A stretch of DNA of 64,000 bases from Ciborinia camelliae (lineage: Eukaryota > Ascomycota > Leotiomycetes > Helotiales > Sclerotiniaceae). Numbering within the stretch: the first letter of the stretch is position 1; every line of letters starts with the position of its first letter. The DNA is taken from positions 5,412,909-5,476,908 of the forward strand of contig JANPYM010000001.1 in assembly GCA_025890175.1 (NCBI GenBank), read 5' to 3'. The notes beneath the pieces are model-generated. The model was not told where the DNA came from. It ran no database searches and saw only the letters and a list, made by a program, of their open reading frames with translations. The translations under genes were made by a program, and so were the position numbers. Below are positions 48,036-60,083 of the stretch, piece after piece.

Positions 48036-51000
48036 ATGAATTCTCAAAGAAATAACGACAAGGTGTGTACTCTGATTCGTCTATAAATCCCCATTTCTCA
48101 CCAGTCGATGCGTTGAAACCAAGCAAGAATCTAATCAAGTACTAACTGGATAGGCCCAACAACGAAAGGCACTTGAGCTCCTCAAAGCACGTCGCGAGGC
48201 AGCCGAGAAGAAGGCGCGTGACGTAAGTGATTTCTCTTCCCCTTGTGATGCAACCAGATTCTGAGATGTAGATATTAATCATCATTTGCAGATGCCTAAA
48301 GAACCCGCCCAGAACTCTGGTAGTCAAGCTCGAAGCTCGGTATGTTCTTGCTATCAGTTGGTATATGTGACTAGGGACTTGGTGCTAACGATGGTATCTA
48401 GAACCTTGCTCAACCCGTCCCATCTTTCAGTTCTCTTCCCCGTATGAAGAAGAAGGCGGGAACCTCGATGGTCGAGAAAAAAGCCGTCGAGGAAGCTGCT
48501 GCTGCTGCCGCTGCCACCGCTGCTAAGCAGAAGCGCAAGAACGCCGAGAAAGAAGAGGGTGAAATTGACAGTGATGATGATGGTGACAAGGGTCGAATGA
48601 ACAATGTGGATAAAAGCCGAAAATCTGGCCCAGTAAGTGAATTTGTCTCCCTGTGAATTTGCCTCCCTGTGCCTGCACCCTCCCTTCAATACGAATGGAG
48701 AGATTAACAATAGAGAAATACCAACAACTTGGAGGATATGCTGACCGTGTTCACCAAGATGTTTGACAAGACCAATACAACCACGCTCAGCTCTCGTCGT
48801 CCTTCTGAGCAGACTAAAGACCAGAAGGTATTTACTAGATACTTCCCTATAGTTCACTTTTTCATTTTCCACTGGGAGAAAATTCCTGAGGAAATGAGAT
48901 GCTAACATTAGGTATCAGATTTCTGGCAGAAACCATGTGGCTACGAGTGTCAAGCAGGCTCAATCCGAGGCACCAAAGCGCCGCGGCGGACTCCAGACTC
49001 CCCAAGAACCAAAGGTATGTCTTCTGCCATCCTCATTTCCTGACCCACATCTCGTGAAGAGGATAATATGCTAACAATTTGTTCAGAAATCTGAAGCCAA
49101 GAAACCAACTTCTAAGCGCAGGAAGTTCGATGAATCCGATGACGATCGTTCCGAAGTGGAAATGGCCAAGCCTTCTAAGAAGCAAAAGACTGCCACGGCA
49201 GACATGAGCTTCCAAAATTCTTCCAGCAAACGTACGAATAAAGAAGAGGAAGAAACAAATGGCGCTGCAAAGAGACAGAGGACTACTGATCGTTCCGAGG
49301 AGGAAATTACCAAGTCTTCCAAGAAGCAAAAGACTACCACGGCAGACATGAGCTTCCAAAATCATTCCAACAAGCGTAAGAATGAAGAAGAGGAAGAAAC
49401 AAATGGCCCCGCAAAGAAACAGAAGACCAGCGAAGAAGTCACAAAGCCTGTCGCCGTAAGTCCACCCCCTTCTTTCATAATATCTTCTAGATTCATCGAG
49501 GAAAGACTTACTAACAGTATCGAACAGGCTCCTGCAAAGCGCACCCCAGCTGTAAAGGAGACAAAGTATCGTATGGATCCCAATGCTAAAAAGGTGATGA
49601 CATTTGGTCTTTCTCAACCTTCGCAGAAGAAGCCAGCACCAAAGAAGGCACCCGCAGGTCCGGAAAAGAGCACAGCTCTTTCTGAGAAGGAGGAAGTTAG
49701 CCAGAAAGCTCCGAAGACTGTAAGTAGCGTTTGATGTTCACATATATCGATGTCGGGCTAACCGCATTGCAGGCTCCGTCGTCCATGTCGACAGCAGCAA
49801 AATCGAAATCCCAAACCATTTCGGGCACCTCCACCTTTTCGGGTACTTCCAGTGGAACACCGATGATGGAGTCTCAACCAGCCCAAGACCCAGTCTCAGT
49901 CTTCACCAGTGTTTCCGATCGGACTAAATCCCGATCTCGTGCCACTCGCAATGTCGCTGCTGCTCTTCCCGCTTCATTGATACCAGTTCCCGCAAAGCCA
50001 GCGAGAAGACAAATGAAGAGTGACATTCCTGTGCCTAACTCGTCGGCTCCAGAACCCCCAAAGCCAGCGAGAAGACAAATGAAGAGTGACATTCCTGTGC
50101 CTAACTCGTCGGCTCCAGAACCCCCAAAGCCAGCGAGAAGACAAATGAAGAGTGACATTCCTGTGCCTAACTCGTCGACTCCAGCACCCCCAAAGCCAGT
50201 GAGAAAACAAAAGAAGAGCGTCAAGTCTGTGCCTGCACTTGACTCGTCGGTTCCTTCTGCCAGCAAGGTAAAAGATACCGAAGTCATTCCGAATGACGAA
50301 GGCCAACAGATGGCACGCGAGATGGAGGAAAAATTGGAGCAAGACAAATTGGCGGGTCTCGAACAGCAGCCAGAATCAAAGGTCAAAGTCAGTAATTCTC
50401 TCGCGGTAGAGTTGGACCCCGAGCAAGATGCATTGTTAAAGAAAGACTTCGATGAACATATGACTAACCTTGACCTCAAGGCTGCTGCTGCAGTCCCAAA
50501 GGTGCAAAAACGTATTGATCGACGCCTTGGGGAAACTCAACAGCCAACTATGGAATCGAACTCGGAATCTGACGCACCCGACGCATATGAAGATGCTGTT
50601 GAGGCGGTCAAAGCTCCCTCTTCGCCAAATCTGACACCTGCTGAGGCTGTGGAGGAGGACCACAATGACTTCAAGGTGGAATTAAAACAGGGTTTCAAGG
50701 CTGAGGAACAACAACAAAAATCGGCTAGCGAAGAGAATGCAACAGGTCAATTACCGGTTTCATTCCCTTCCCCGACTGAGAATTCTGCATCACCAAAGCA
50801 GCATTCAGCAGTCACCACCGATGACTCCCTTCACAAAGTTAATTACAACCAAAAGAAGGATGAGGCTCCTCAGCAGAACCATGTTAATGAATCTCCACCG
50901 GAAATAATCCTTGCCGGTGATATAGGATTCGAATCTGATATGTCGGATGCGTTTGAAGGTGAGGATGATATTCCGAGCGGCAACTTGGATGATCTCGAGA

Positions 51001-52115
51001 ATGATTTTGAGAAAGCTCTTGAGGCCCAAAAGGCTGAGGAACGGTTAGCTGTTGAAGCACAGGCAAAAGCACAGGCAAAAGCACAGGAAAAAGCACAGTC
51101 ATCGCTGGTTAACCCTCTTTCTCCCTCTGCAGATGAAACTGAATTGGCACAGAAGAATTTGTCTCTCGGCAGCATCGAAAGTCCTCCCGGGAATGATGCT
51201 GATCAAGAAGAGAACAGAGGCCCTCAGCAGGAACCCGATGAAACTGATCTAGATGATTTGAAAAAGCAACTCTCGCATGATCTTGAGGCTGCTTTCGAAT
51301 TGTCAGAAAGTCAATCTTCCTCCGTGGACACTTCCATTGCTTCCTCGAACAACTCTGAAACATCTACAAAGCAATCATCTGTTGAAGTTGATACCTCACT
51401 TTCCGATGACAAAGCTGACGAGCAGGTTGAAGCTGAAGTTTCTCGCCCCGAAGAAGCTCCAGAAGAGGTTAAGACATTCCGTGGTCTACCTCCTCTTGAC
51501 GAGACATCCGACTCCGACTCCGACTCGGACTCTGATTCCGACTCGTATGAGGATGAGGATGTTGAGATGTCAGAAAGTAGCCCCTCTGATGTTATCGCCG
51601 ACGATGATGAATCTTCATCTAATTCCGATAATGACGAGGGTACCATAGAGTGGTATTTTGATAACCAGGAGGAGCTCTTCCGGAGACATAGGATCCAGGC
51701 AGAACTCGCCAACGAAGTCATCGAAGAGGGTCCAATGGACTATACCCAAGAAATTGCTAATGTTCGTGCTGACATTCAGAAGACTTTGCGCTGGGAGGAG
51801 AAGATTGGATTCGAGTTCTCTGTAATATTCGAAAAGGGTCTCGAAGATCTTCTAAATGATTTAAATTGCCCTAAGGAGCTCAGCGCCAAATTTATAGAGG
51901 TGCGCAAGAGATATGAGAATGTTACCATTCCGGAGCTTGATGTACCTGTTGTACCACCTTACACGACGACGGAAATCGATTCCAGCGGCGATGAATCCGA
52001 CGATGAGTTCTATCACAACCAGAACAATGGGAGGCAAGCGTACCCGAGAGGTCGTGAGTTCACCATCGACACCGTCGTCGATCCGAATGTTCATCCTTTC
52101 GGACCCATCAATTGA
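48036..52115 (+). CDS. Large charged, disordered repeat-containing protein (nine exons), function unknown
   Basis: Exons: 48036-48062, 48154-48222, 48292-48339, 48402-48632, 48714-48827, 48919-49014, 49087-49455, 49528-49719 and 49773-52115, all phase 0. Together they encode 1,162 residues. Splice sites are regular and several introns have CTAAC branch points. The short Lys/Arg/Glu-rich N-terminus (ALELLKARREAAEKKARD) is helical. Then come a poly-Ala/Lys stretch, basic KKQK/KRQR clusters that could be nuclear localisation signals, and two copies of KQKTxTADMSFQN about 50 residues apart. Three perfect-to-near-perfect 22-residue units (KPARRQMKSDIPVPNSSAPE...) follow, with a diverged fourth, then AKAQ repeats and a run of Ser-Asp pairs. 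The last about 150 residues (from GTIEWYFDNQEE) look more globular. No known domain recognised. A nuclear or chromatin role is only a guess from composition. Confidence 0.75.
49995..50192 (+). repeat. Coding tandem repeat, 3 x 66 bp
   Basis: Units at 49995, 50061 and 50127, the first two apparently identical. A diverged fourth unit follows. They encode 22-residue repeats in the large disordered protein. The near identity in DNA points to recent expansion or homogenisation. Confidence 0.92.
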
Positions 52116-54884
52116 TGATGGAATCGACTTCGACTTCGTTCCTTTTCTGGGTTTCCACGTTGAGCCTTGGGCGTTGATAAAGAGATGGGGAAGCAACAAG
52201 ATTCGAACTTCCAACTACTCGATGACGATTTCATCAACTGCTTGTTATTGAAGCATCATCAGAATTTCTTCACGGCGACGTTTGTGGCGTCGAAAAATAC
52301 CACTCAAACTTCAAAAACATTTGAAATTGAAATCACCCCTAAAAAAACGTCCAATTATGTTCTATTCGGCCTGGCTTTTTCGTCCTGAAAAGGATTGATT
52401 CTCGGTGCTAGGTTTCGGGAAATGTTAATACGAATCCACAGTGGCTCTGTGGTGTGTCAAGAATATCAACACGAAATCCAAAAACATTTGAAAACGAAAA
52501 CCTCCCAAAAAAACAGCCTTCATTTTTGCTTTTCTCACCACAGCTTGCTTTGCCTAGCAAGTCTTTTCTGCATTTCTGATTCTTCAGATAATTAGCAGCA
52601 ACTACCACTTCGAATATCACACCTCTCTGCCCTCGATATAAGTGCCACTTCGCATCGTCGTCTGATCAGCGATGATTTCGAACATAACCTGCGCGCACTT
52701 CTTCCTTAGTAATCCGATTTTGGCGATGGCGAAATACCATGTCTGATTCATGGTTCACAGTTTGCGATTTTTATGTTGCTTTCAATAGCTCAGCACATTC
52801 TTATGGGTTCAGGTTATCAGGTTTTTTTTTGTTCTTCATTCCTGCATCACGATTATTTTCTGAGCAGTTTGACTTTCCATTATGCTATCAGCAATATCCT
52901 CGATGTACTGTTTTTTTTACAACTTCGAGTCTGTTTGATTATGGCAATGGCGGAATACCATTGATGAGTTTCTCTTTGCGCTTTACGACTTACCATTGAG
53001 GTTTACCACTGGCAATATACGACTTATCATCACGGTGTGTGACTTACCAATACGATTCCCATTTTACGATTCCAATTATACGATTCCCTGATGTTCGATA
53101 TTCTACAATATCCTCGGAGCACTGCTTTACGACTCCGAGTCTATTCGATTATGGCGGTGGTGGAATTCCATGTATAAAGACGGGTTATGAACTCACGATT
53201 TACGACTGCGGTAATGATGGGGACAGTGTGATAGTGTTAAGATATCTGGGTCTTGAGGTGTTTGAATAAAGATTGGGGTTTGCGGGGCTGAAGTTTAGAG
53301 CTTAGAATATGGGGGTTCTGAGTTTGGATTCGGCTGGGTTATATCGGTGCTTGTGTTTTCTTTGGCGTTTCGTGGGTTGCAATTTGGTTATTTGTTTAAT
53401 CTCTCTATCAGAGGCAAAAAAAACTGGAAAAGGAATATTTGAAAAAGAAAATAGTTGGATATTAAAAGAGGTGATGGATATATGAAGAAGGCAAGAGCAT
53501 GGAGGTCATTTCATCAAGGAAGGAAGGAACTAGAATACAGAAAATCTACTGGGACCCCGAAGAGTTAAGAAGCCTTAGGTCTGGCCAGCCTAAGGTGGAG
53601 TCAGCTCTAAAGGGAAACAGTCGATTTCATACCAAGTTGGTTACGGATGAAGGAAAGTTGAGGCGTTTACTCTGTGGATTGATTGGTAGCCTTCAGTACA
53701 TTGCTGAAGTTGCAGAAAAGGAAATGTTTTGGGAAGGAGTCCTTGAAGAAAGGAAGGCGCCGGAGGTTCCTCCGGGAAGGAGTGATTCACAAACAGAACG
53801 GGGTGAAATCAAAGGCTCTCCGTTTCACAAATCGACGACTACAAATCTACTTATGATCATTCGCAAGTGAAGTCGTGATAATGCTTTATGTAACCATGTG
53901 AAATTCCTATCCAAAATTTGACTTGGCTCCTATTTCCCAACGCTAATAAACTGCATATTTTCCTTGAGAAGGAATAAAGCCTGGCTCTTTCCCACTGAAA
54001 TATTGACCTGAGACGAGGATATGTCGTTCTTTGAAAATCGGCACATTTCCTCTACATTTTATTCCACGTTGAACAATGAAGGAGCTCTCTCTCCAGGAAT
54101 AACCCGGTATTCTTCGAAACGAAGTTGCCACATGACATGCAAAGTAAAGATTCAATCGGAATATAGAAATACTCAAGCCATCTAATACCCCGAATACGAC
54201 CCCTTCTGAAAACCACTCGATATCAGATCAGGCTTTTGACTCTATTCATAATCTGAGCATCGTCTCGACCAGAAGGGGGGAAAGGGGGGCGTTGGTTGAA
54301 GTCTCGTTTAGATTTGTGATTTCAGAAACATAAGTTAATCGGAAGAAGCCGGGAGATTTAGAACTCTTCCGAGCTGGAAAAAGTCTCGCAACAACTCGAA
54401 AGAAAAAGGGGGAGGGGGCGATAGCTGATCATATATATAGCCTGCGGACAGTACCGGGAATTTAAGCTTGCCGGACTGGGCTGAATGATGAGAACCGCAT
54501 ATTGATTTTGACCTCGCTGGAATTCTGACGCGCGCTTTTTTGTTTGCTTCCATTGCAGATGTGTTATACAATCAATCTTCGAGTCTGGAGCACGGCTTCC
54601 GTATAGCAGCAAGTGCTATCTATTTATTTTTGTCCGAATTAGCTATGGGCCGGTGTTAACTGAGATCCTGCTTGCTATCAGCCAGCATAAAGTTGTCGTG
54701 TTCGATATCTGAGGTTGTCATCAAGAAGGCAAGTAGGCGGCTATGCGATTTTTGGGGGCTTGATCACTAATCGCATCACCAATCGGCAATCATCACACTC
54801 CGCAAACCATTGTGCTACACTGCAAAATTTATAAATCAAAATCTTGACCGATCATTTGATTCTGCACTCATACAAGCTTCACAG
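52116..54884. other. Intergenic with one doubtful small frame
   Basis: About 2.8 kb. Around 52980-53100 there are scattered TACGATTCC and GACTTACCA echoes. The plus frame 53499-53870 (123 codons, MEVISSRKEGTRIQ, LLCGLIGSLQYIAEVAEK) has decent composition and could be a small gene, but there is no motif or splice evidence. A short G-run lies at 54274-54289. Confidence 0.45.
53499..53870 (+). CDS. Doubtful hypothetical protein, 123 residues
   Basis: Single open frame from ATG to TGA. It is charged, with one amphipathic stretch LRRLLCGLIGSLQYIAEVAE in the middle and a polar C-terminal half. I recognise no family and see no introns. It may be a chance frame; listed because composition is closer to protein than most frames in this gap. 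Confidence 0.25.
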   Translation: MEVISSRKEGTRIQKIYWDPEELRSLRSGQPKVESALKGNSRFHTKLVTDEGKLRRLLCGLIGSLQYIAEVAEKEMFWEGVLEERKAPEVPPGRSDSQTERGEIKGSPFHKSTTTNLLMIIRK

Positions 54885-55326
54885 ATGCCTCCTCTATCAT
54901 CAATCGTTTTGGCAATTCAGGGCGGCTTCAACTTTTTGAATGGAGCCGTCAGTCTTCTATCGTCTTCGGCAGCGGAGAAGAATGCTGAAATATTGCTCAT
55001 TGATTCGATACCTGCCATTCATGCCATAGCTTTAGGGTCTATATCGATAGGGTAAGAGCACTAAAAAGTCTTTTTAATTGGGTTTAGAGCTGAGATACTG
55101 ATATGTGGTTACGCATAACAGCACGTTCTACCTCATCGCTGCTCAGAGGAGAGATCGGCTTGCGATGTGGCTGACGGTAATTGGACGTACGATTGCTGTT
55201 GCGGTTTTTATGGTTGATGCTGGGCCCTGGAGAAACGTCGCAATCTTTGAGGGGGTCTGCGGTGGCTTACTTGCTGGAAGTCTTATTTGGGAGTTTCGAA
55301 GTAGGAAGGAAAATTTGAAAGATTAG
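54885..55326 (+). CDS. Small four-helix membrane protein, conserved-type hypothetical
   Basis: Exons 54885-55051 and 55122-55326, 70-bp intron splitting a Gly codon, giving 123 residues. Hydrophobic segments at about 5-25, 40-58, 74-90 and 97-113 predict a small multi-pass membrane protein. The pattern GSISIGSTFYLIAAQRRDR, then RTIAVAVFMVDAGPW, then EGVCGGLLAGSLIW resembles small fungal membrane proteins of unknown function that I have met only as hypothetical proteins. The C-terminus is basic (SRKENLKD). No function can be given. Confidence 0.68.
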
Positions 55327-55923
55327 GAGGATTGGACATCGTGAAAATTTCTAATACTCTGCTTAGCACTGTGGGGCACACACTACTGATCAATCAAAAT
55401 TATAAGGAGAGATGCTCTCTATCCTACCTGTCAAAGTAACACTCTGACTCTACTAGCGTTAAAACTCTAATAATGCTAATTTATTATTCGAAGTCTTCAG
55501 TTCCAAGACTAGTTATCATCTCCCAAAATTTTCTGCCCTTTTCATTGTTGTAGGTGGTGCTGGTATGGCCGCCTAGACATTCTGGTTTTAATTGACATGA
55601 AGCTGGGGATATATATAGGACCCCTTGCAGATGGTCTTTTTGTATCTTTACCCATCACACGTCTTGCCCATACTTAGGGCATCTCTAGAAATAATTCGTT
55701 CTCTTTTTTTATAGTCTGTCCTACTCTGGCTTCTGCAATTTCTTCAGACGTTCTTGATCTTCCCAAGCCTTTTGTCCTTCTTAGAAGCGTCAACTCTCAA
55801 ACTCAAGTCGTCAAGTACTCTTTCATCTTCCGCTCATGACCTTTGATATCCTTCACCTGAAATTTCTCAACATTTGTCATGATTTGAGCCTTTTGAGATC
55901 CTACGGGTATTTGATGTTATAAA
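55327..55923. other. Intergenic between convergent genes
   Basis: About 600 bp, no feature recognised. Confidence 0.5.
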
Positions 55924-56890
55924 CTAATCGGTCTCTGTTATGTGCGTAGGTGGTGATGAGGGGACGGGGATACCTTGCCCCGGACTCATTATTGGTTGTT
56001 TATTTTCATCATAGGGGTGCGAACCCTGTAACATTTCAAATGGAATGTCTTGGGGTTCTTCAGGCTTCGTTAGTCTTCTTTGCCCCCTCTCCTGGTGAGT
56101 CTTAATATCTGGTCGGATTCTGGGTTTTCTGACCATTTTGATATCATGTTTATCTTCTTGATGAACTTCCAAGTTTGCAATCCTTGTGAATGTTACTTTG
56201 CAATCGTCTGTATTGCAAACAAACCGCGGGGGGCCTAGATGCATTTCTGTTATATGACGTTTTAAGTTTGGAAGTTTCCAACGATCTTTTCCGGGTGGCT
56301 TATAAGAACAGCCTGAATGATGGCATTTCATTGGCTTGCCTTCGAGTTTTGCTAGGCTCTTGGGGGTCAGTATCTAGAACGGAATATTCAATCAGTGACC
56401 ACATATGCATGGTAATGAACCAGCCTGACTGAATTAATCTTTCCCATCTTAGAGGAAGAATTATGTCTCCAGACGGATCTTTCAAGTCATAGTGAGTGGC
56501 CTTCATGCACATGCTGGCCAAGGAAATCCTCTTCAACGCAGATTTTTTTGATGAGCTCATTCATTCCTAACATAAGTTATATCAGATCCACAGCCGTAAC
56601 TTTGAGTTACTCACGGCCCATGTTGCACATAACTGAAATGGGAATGAAAAATTTCGTCCAACAACATCCTTAAAGTTAATAGGCTCTTTGACCGCCGACG
56701 GAGAGGAGGAGGGGGCAATATCTTTCGCCTCTCCTTTTCCCTGATTGATGGATGCCTTGCCTTAAGCACCTTGGTTCTTTTCCATTGGAAGACCTTGTTC
56801 ACGTTGGTAATATTGTGTTTCCAAGTAGCCTTTGGCCAGTTTGGCATTTGCAAGCTCTTGTGTCAAGAGAATATTGAAAGGTTAGAGATC
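55924..56890 (-). pseudogene. Broken gene with ubiquitin-like domain and C2H2 zinc finger
   Basis: Minus strand. Sequence pieces match a widespread fungal family: a helical lead-in (ELANAKLAKGYLE), then INFKDVVGRNFSFPFQLC, the start of a ubiquitin-like domain. NELIKKICVEEDFLGQHVHE follows, then HYDLKDPSGDIILPLRWERL and ITMHMW. The last part has two C2H2-like fingers (CHHSGCSYKPP...HITEMH and CNTDDCKVTFTRIANLEVHQEDKH). Two lesions break the frame. TAA at 56762-56764 lies in the lead-in, and an apparent 4-bp duplication near 56491-56500 puts HVHEGH and HYDLKD in different frames. An intron follows the CATWA segment. The 5' part before 56890 is not found. Function of the intact family is unknown. 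Confidence 0.6.
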
Positions 56891-57096
56891 ACGTGGGAAA
56901 TGAATAGTGCAAGTTGGGTGTAGTTTTAATGTATTTTGATAAACTGTAGAACTAATGATCAATCCTTCGTATGCTATTTAAGTTTGTAAGGGAAAGGGAG
57001 CTCGGCCGTATTAGGCCTTTGAACCGCCTCGCGGTCCGTACGGCGCTCAACATAATATCTTCGGGGCCTTTATTGGAAACCGATGAATTCTCCTGA

Positions 57097-58734
57097 TTAT
57101 CCTCTTCGCCCAGAATCATCTTCCGTGGGATCTTCATCCATAGACAATGCAAATAAAGCCAATTGTTCCATATGTTGCCCCAAGTGTCGTCTGAATTGTC
57201 CACAGGTACCATAAGGTTGAGACGGCTGTCCTCCATGGGGGAAGTGGCAAGCCTCATTCTTTTTGTCTTTAATGATAGACTCCCATTCATCACATAGCTG
57301 ACATGCTGTTGCAGATATCTTGTCTACTGGCTCTTCACTTTGTAACATCAAAGCTTTGAGCTGAGACCCTTCGAACTCAATGTTGTGTTCTGACTGCAGA
57401 TGAATTTCGTATGCTGACGAGGATGAAAATGGGCTATGCTGGCATTGTTGACAAGCCCACTCTCTTCGGTGATTCAGAAGTTCGTGTGAGAACCATTCAT
57501 TTCGACTGGAGAACATCATCATGTCGCATTGTTGGAAAGTACAGACGTAAGGTCTAAGATCTCCGAAGACATGTTTCCTGTATCATTTTCAGTGATTATT
57601 GTATTAGAAAGTAGTCGGGTATGGTGATATATACTTCCAAGCAGAGCGGTTTTTGACCACCTGTTCTGTGAAACAATACGGGCATGTAAAGGGGCGACCA
57701 AACTCGAAGGGTACATCTTCGAACGCCATTTTGGGATGAGAGGGTACATTTAATCTTCCTGCCGCCTCCCCCAAAATTGTAGCTTTGTAGGAAGTCTGAG
57801 AACCTAAAATGCTACCCAGCTCTGAACCACCCTTTTGGACTGGAGTAGTGTTTTCACCAAACGTCGTGGCTTTAGTTAGAGGAATTGTATCATGCTCCCT
57901 CTCAGTAATCGCAGCCTCGTCCCAATCTCTCATCAATTTTCCATGGTCTTGACGATATTTTAGATATTGGCGTCGCCTGGTGATGGCTTCTCCGAGACGC
58001 ACAATGAGCCAATCAGTAATACCCTTTGCAGAGCCGTGCTTCTCTCTCACATGACCAATATCATAGCAAGGATCAAAGTGGTACCTTGTGGCGGCCTTCA
58101 GGTAATCATCTTGGCTGGGTGAGCGTGGAATGACCATAGAAAGCTTCATAAGATTGGAATTTGCATCTTTCATGGCCTGGAATAATTCCTGGAGCTCGGA
58201 TGTCTGTTCAAACTCCACATCTAACCCTTCATCCTCATCGGAGTCACTAAATCCTTCAACTGGCCATGTTTCATTCGGTTTTTTCCCAATGATGATCAAC
58301 GCCGCTGTTGGTCGTCAGCTAGATTCAAATAGACGGCCAGCATGCATACCTTCATGTAATGACACTTGGAGATTGCTAAGAATCTTCAGAACCCTTTGTT
58401 TTACCTCACTGGCCTCTTCCAAGCGAAATTCGAGTGAACTCCTAAGCGCAGCATCTTCGAACGCTGCGGATTCATTTCCCCATCTATTGAACATCGCAAA
58501 TACAAATTTCATCTTGGACAATGATTTTTTCGTATCGTATCCACGCTCTGTGCCTTTGGCAGAATCGATACCCTTCAGTGATTGGATGGCATACTGAAAT
58601 CGCTCCATGCAGTCCACGGAACGAGCATAAATTCCTTCCGGCTTACCACACTTTGGGGCTTCGGGTGCCTCTCTGCTCTTTCCGCCATCGACGATGGATA
58701 GCTGTGCCCGAATATTCTGAACGAGGGTATCCAT
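57097..58734 (-). CDS. Fungal C2H2 zinc-finger protein (STAND/NLR-neighbour type), three exons
   Basis: Exons on the minus strand: 58734-58350, 58304-57635 and 57577-57097, giving 511 residues, with introns of 45 and 57 bp. The N-terminal about 130 residues are helical. The middle contains DPCYDIGHVREKHGSAKGIT and the basic helix AITRRRQYLKYRQDH. The C-terminal zinc region starts PFTCPYC, crosses the last splice at WK|KHVFGDLRPYVCTF, and continues with EWFSHELLNHRREWACQQC, ISATACQLCDEWE and RRHLGQHMEQLALFALS. This architecture is common in large, poorly understood fungal families often found near incompatibility or NLR-like genes. The frame stops at 57097; one extra base just before the stop seems to have cut off a tail that is still open in the next frame (EEDNQENSSVSNKGPED). 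The protein is otherwise intact. Confidence 0.75.
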
Positions 58735-59235
58735 GGTTTGTCGTTTATGATCGTGAACTAGCTTATAGTCTGAGAAACTATCGCTGGAAGAACAATATTA
58801 AGATTTTGGGGTCGATATTGAAGAATTTGGGTTCGATGCTGAGATTTGTAGGATCGATGTTGAAGATTGTGTATTGGTGGGGGGTTTCTGTGTGGGAAGG
58901 GTGAAATTCACACTATGTTGGGGATTATTCCAATGGGCCATCATAGTTACCTCTGACTCAGAACCTAAGACTCCGTGAACTTAGTGGTTTATGAAAGAAT
59001 TGTTTGCCCATGGTTATTGAACAGCCCGATAAGATGTATGACATAAGAAGACTTTAATAAATCGTGCCACCTCGAGTCGTACTGGCATCTTAGCTCTGAG
59101 GTACTGTACAAGCTGACATGATGCGCGAAGTCATATTGAGATTCTGTAGCAGCGCAGATCAAAGTTCATTGTTTGCGACGAATTTATATTGATACCTACT
59201 ATAATATATCAATAGTCAAACTGGTTCTGTCTGCT
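58735..59235. other. Intergenic between divergent genes
   Basis: About 500 bp with GTCGATNTTGAAGAATTTGGG-like echoes at 58800-58870. No gene seen. Confidence 0.5.
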
Positions 59236-59629
59236 ATGCCTGGAATTGAAGTTGCTGGGTTGGTCCTCGCTTTTGGTATCAACTGCAGAACAACATGAAA
59301 AAGGCTGAGAGCCTTTGGTAACATGGAAGAGGCTCCCCACAGATTTTCTACACTTCGTCGATGCTATTGATATCGAGAAATAACTATTTGATCAGATACT
59401 GGAGCGGTTTCTAATTTCGGCCGACGTTTCTCAAGTTGAGCTACAACTCTTCCTCACAGATTCAAATTATGAGGGATGGCACCTGCACCGCCAAAATCTG
59501 GCCATGGCCTCGAATTCGAGCCCTGGGTAGGTATTCTTAGGTACTCAGCGTTTATCGGTTCAATGAGGACTATAAATGAACTCTTAGCAGAATTGGAAAG
59601 TCTACTATCGCTCAAAGACGGAAAGATGG

Positions 59630-60083
59630 CAGGGTTGGGCACAGGGTAGGGTATACCCGGGGTAACCCGGGGTAAAACCCGCCGGTTGACCACCCTATTC
59701 CTTCTTCGCAGGGTAGGGTAACCACCCCGTGAAATGCCTCGGGTATCCGGGGTATCCGGGGTATATATCATGTGATTGTTTAGTTGGGGGGGGGTGGAAA
59801 GGGTGGAAAGTGGAAGGTGAAAGAAAATTAAAGGTTAGGGTTAGTGTTAGATTTTGAATTAGAATTAGGGTTAGGGTTAGTATTTGAAAAATGAAAAGTA
59901 AATATAAAGTTGGGAATAGCTTCAACTTTAGACGATAGCATTAGACGATCACATGATATATACCCCGGATACCCCGGATATCCGCGGGTTTTATCGGGTA
60001 ACCACCCCGTAGAATCCAGCAGGGTAGGGTAAACCACCCGGAAAGGTGAAATATCCCGGGTAGGGTACGGGTGCCCAACCCTG
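59630..60083. mobile_element. hAT-type MITE with perfect 8-bp target duplication
   Basis: The element begins CAGGGTTGGGCAC and ends with the reverse complement GTGCCCAACCCTG. The arms share further blocks (GGGTAGGG, AAAACCCGC, ATCCGGGGTATCCGGGGTAT, ATATCATGTGAT) for over 100 bp. It is flanked on both sides by AAAGATGG (59622-59629 and 60084-60091), an 8-bp duplication as made by hAT transposases. At 454 bp it has no transposase. Its interior holds TTAGGG-type strings. It interrupts the DUF7580-like pseudogene. Confidence 0.93.
59831..59885 (+). repeat. Degenerate TTAGGG (telomere-like) repeats inside the MITE
   Basis: GGTTAGGGTTAGTGTTAG followed about 10 bp later by AATTAGGGTTAGGGTTAG. TTAGGG is the telomere unit of most filamentous fungi. 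Too short and degenerate to be a telomere end. Confidence 0.75.

Noticed and set aside
59454..60037. Minus-strand frames rich in GYPGYP or LTLTLI
   Set aside because: Translations of CCCCGGATA and TTAGGG strings inside the hAT MITE.
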